A DNA stretch of 6,106 nucleotides from Planctomycetaceae bacterium. GTDB taxonomy: Bacteria; Planctomycetota; UBA1135; GCA-002686595. The stretch covers positions 1-6,106 of the forward strand of contig JABWBL010000226.1 in the NCBI GenBank assembly GCA_013360535.1, read 5' to 3'. Shown one piece after another: positions 4,407 through 6,106 of this stretch. Below the pieces are notes generated by a model. That model was not told where the DNA came from, searched no databases, and saw nothing but the letters and a program-made list of their open reading frames with translations. Numbering within the stretch: the stretch's first letter is position 1; every line of letters begins with the position of its first letter. The position numbers and the translations under genes were made by a program.

Positions 4407-5977
4407 GCGGAGCGCCGGCGCGAGAGGCCGCGGAGGCGCAAGTCCATCCGCGGGTCGCGCGCGCCGGGCGCTGGGGCGGGCTTGCGCTGTTCCTGATCGT
4501 GCTGCTCGCGCCGGGGCTCGGACTCGAGCCGCTGCAGCGGCGTGCGGCGGCCGTGACGGCGCTCACGGCGGTGATGTGGCTGACGCAAGGCATGCCGCTC
4601 GGCGCCGCGTCGCTGATTCCCGCCGCGCTGCTGCCGCTCCTCGGCGTCGTTCCGGCGCAAAAGGCGGCCGAGGCCTACTTCCACGACATCGTGATGCTCT
4701 TCTTCGGCGCGTTCGTGGTCGCGTCGGGGCTCGAGCACTGGGGCGTGCACCGGCGCATGGCGCTGTGGGTCGTCGAGCGCGTCGGCACGCGGCCACGCGC
4801 GCTCGTGCTCGGCTTCACGGCCGCGACGGCCTTCGTCTCGCTGTGGGTCAACAACACGGCGGCGACGCTGCTCATGTATCCGATCGGGCTCGCGGTGATC
4901 ACGACGCTCGACGGTGCGCGCAACCGCAACTTCGGCATCGCGCTGCTGCTCGGCATCGCCTACGGCTCGTCGATCGGGGGCATCGGAACGCCGGTGGGCA
5001 CGGCGCCCAACCAGTTGCTGCTCGGCACGCTCGCGAAATTGCATCCCGGCGCGCCGTCGATCGGTTTTGGCACGTGGATCGCGTGCTGGCTGCCGTTCGT
5101 CGCGTTGTTCGTGCTCGCGTTGTGGTGGATCCTGACGCGCGGGGCGTTGAAGGTCAGCGACGAGTCGCTGGCGGCGAAGGAAGTGATCCACGCCCAGCGC
5201 GCGGGCCTCGGCGTGATGGGGACGGGCGAGCGGCGCATGGCGGCGGTGTTCGTGCTCACGGCGCTCGCGTGGGTGACGCGCGAGGGCGTCGCGCTCGGAG
5301 ACTGGCGGCTGCCGGGCTGGAATCCGGCGCTGGCGGAGCTGCAGTCGCTCGGCCTCGATGGAGGGCCTGCGCGTTTCAAGGGGTTCGTGAGCGACGCGAC
5401 GGTGGCGATCCTCGTGTCGTGCGCCTGCTTCCTGATTCCCGCCGGCACGGCGAGTGGCGAGCGCCTGCTCGACTGGAACGTCGTGCAGCGCAAGACGCCC
5501 TGGGACATGCTGCTGCTCTTCGGCGGCGGCCTGTGCATCGCCGAGGGCTTCCAGGCCTGCGGCCTCGACCGCGTGATCGGGACTTCGCTCTCACCGCTGC
5601 TCGGCGGCCTGCCGATCTGGCTCGTCGTCGGCGTCATCGCGCTGTTCCTCACGCTGTTCTCGGAGCTCGCGTCGAACACGGTGCTCACGAGCCTGATGCT
5701 GCCGATCCTGAGCCAGACCGCGGTGCAGGGCGGGCACGACCCGCGGCTCCTGATGATCCCGGCGGCGGTGGCGGCCTCGCTCGGCTTCATGCTGCCCGTA
5801 GCGACGCCGCCCAACGCGATCGCCTTCGCGTCGGGGCGCATTCCGATGGCGACCATGCTGCGCGTGGGGCTGTGGGTCGATGTCGTCGGGGTCGGGCTGC
5901 TGACGGCCTGTTTCGAGCTTTGGATCCGCTCGGGGCTGGGCATCGAGTCGACGCTTCCCGACTGGGCGCGGCCCTGA
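4403..5977 (+). CDS. DASS / SLC13-family anion:sodium symporter (dicarboxylate, citrate or sulfate type)
   Basis: A 524-residue polytopic membrane protein, typical DASS (SLC13, CitMHS-like) length, with about eleven or twelve hydrophobic segments (first near 24-40; last near 487-507). The two pseudo-symmetric hairpin motifs are visible. The first is W-V-N150-N151-T152-A-A-T, where the usual SNT reads NNT. The second is E-L-A-S424-N425-T426-V-L-T, a canonical SNT. Each is followed by the expected loop: G-T-P-V-G-T-A-P-N at 195-203 and P-V-A-T-P-P-N-A-I-A-F at 465-475. W-D-M-L-L-L-F-G-G-G at 367-376 is also family-typical. Members import di- or tricarboxylates or sulfate with Na+, or exchange them; the substrate here is not readable. 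A polar stretch at 292-330 is a likely extramembrane loop. It is translationally coupled to cutA. N150 in place of Ser lies by a sodium and substrate site in structurally known homologues, so ion coupling may differ (inference). Confidence 0.92.
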   Translation: MSGAPAREAAEAQVHPRVARAGRWGGLALFLIVLLAPGLGLEPLQRRAAAVTALTAVMWLTQGMPLGAASLIPAALLPLLGVVPAQKAAEAYFHDIVMLFFGAFVVASGLEHWGVHRRMALWVVERVGTRPRALVLGFTAATAFVSLWVNNTAATLLMYPIGLAVITTLDGARNRNFGIALLLGIAYGSSIGGIGTPVGTAPNQLLLGTLAKLHPGAPSIGFGTWIACWLPFVALFVLALWWILTRGALKVSDESLAAKEVIHAQRAGLGVMGTGERRMAAVFVLTALAWVTREGVALGDWRLPGWNPALAELQSLGLDGGPARFKGFVSDATVAILVSCACFLIPAGTASGERLLDWNVVQRKTPWDMLLLFGGGLCIAEGFQACGLDRVIGTSLSPLLGGLPIWLVVGVIALFLTLFSELASNTVLTSLMLPILSQTAVQGGHDPRLLMIPAAVAASLGFMLPVATPPNAIAFASGRIPMATMLRVGLWVDVVGVGLLTACFELWIRSGLGIESTLPDWARP

Positions 5978-5988
5978 GGCCGGGGACG

Positions 5989-6021
5989 GGCCCGGCGCTC
6001 AAGCCGGCGCGCCTCCGGGCC
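5989..6021 (+). terminator. GC-rich stem-loop after the transporter gene
   Basis: GGCCCGG (5989-5995) pairs with CCGGGCC (6015-6021), and CGC/GCG inside can extend the stem with a bulge. It starts 11 bases after the transporter stop. No T-run follows, so termination is uncertain, but the position between two genes suits a transcript-end structure. Confidence 0.35.
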
Positions 6022-6039
6022 GATCTCGGGCGACGACGC

Positions 6040-6106
6040 ATGTTCTTCCGACTGCTGGGACTGGCCCTCGTGGCCGGGGGGCTCGCCGCGGCCCCCGAAC
6101 AGGGCT
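6040..6106 (+). CDS. Start of an exported protein, cut by the window end
   Basis: An ATG at 6040 opens a frame that reads M-F-F-R-L-L-G-L-A-L-V-A-G-G-L-A-A-A-P-E-Q-G and continues past the window. A single Arg followed by a hydrophobic core and an A-A-A-P junction looks like a Sec signal peptide, with probable cleavage after the Ala run. It begins 62 bases after the transporter stop, on the same strand. There is no strong Shine-Dalgarno. Only 22 residues are seen, so no family can be named, and a chance reading frame is not excluded. Confidence 0.4.
   Translation, partial: MFFRLLGLALVAGGLAAAPEQG

Noticed and set aside
4313..5191. 292-codon minus-strand frame opposite cutA and the transporter
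   Set aside because: The translation is almost entirely Arg, Glu, Gln, His and Asp runs, a mirror of a membrane-protein gene, with no recognisable fold.

Overview
This is a gene-dense, very GC-rich window (roughly 70% by eye), with strong G/C preference at third codon positions and short gaps or ATGA overlaps between genes. The gene types are broadly bacterial housekeeping ones: amidohydrolase, NrnA-like DHH phosphoesterase, calcineurin-type phosphoesterase, monofunctional proline dehydrogenase, CutA and a DASS/SLC13 transporter. This suits a high-GC, probably Gram-negative-type bacterium, for example Planctomycetota, Myxococcota or another deep soil or marine lineage. The sequence alone does not settle the phylum.

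Layout. (1) Bases 1-147 are the 3' end of an amidohydrolase-like gene. (2) Bases 201-1963 hold two phosphoesterases joined by an ATGA stop/start overlap: an NrnA-like DHH/DHHA1 protein and a metallophosphoesterase. (3) Bases 2031-2609 encode an unrecognised membrane-anchored protein with a proline-rich linker and a charged helical region. (4) Bases 2610-2921 are a non-coding zone between convergent genes. It holds two near-perfect hairpins and an inverted, frameshifted copy of the 3' end of the neighbouring proline dehydrogenase gene. (5) Bases 2922-3821, minus strand, encode proline dehydrogenase. (6) Bases 3822-4067 separate divergent genes and are mostly one 180-bp imperfect palindrome with no gene in it, resembling a MITE or other non-autonomous repeat. 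(7) Bases 4068-5977 are a two-gene unit, cutA and a DASS-family transporter, again joined by ATGA. (8) From 6040 a new gene with a signal-peptide-like start runs off the window.

The genes do not form one pathway. The plausible functional pairs are the two phosphoesterases (nucleotide or nano-RNA turnover) and the CutA/transporter pair. The latter recalls PII-like proteins encoded beside the transporters they control. The least ordinary content is non-coding: the foldback duplication of the proline dehydrogenase tail, the two adjacent hairpins, and the 180-bp palindrome ending 10 bases before cutA. I see no defence system, phage, CRISPR array, tRNA or rRNA.
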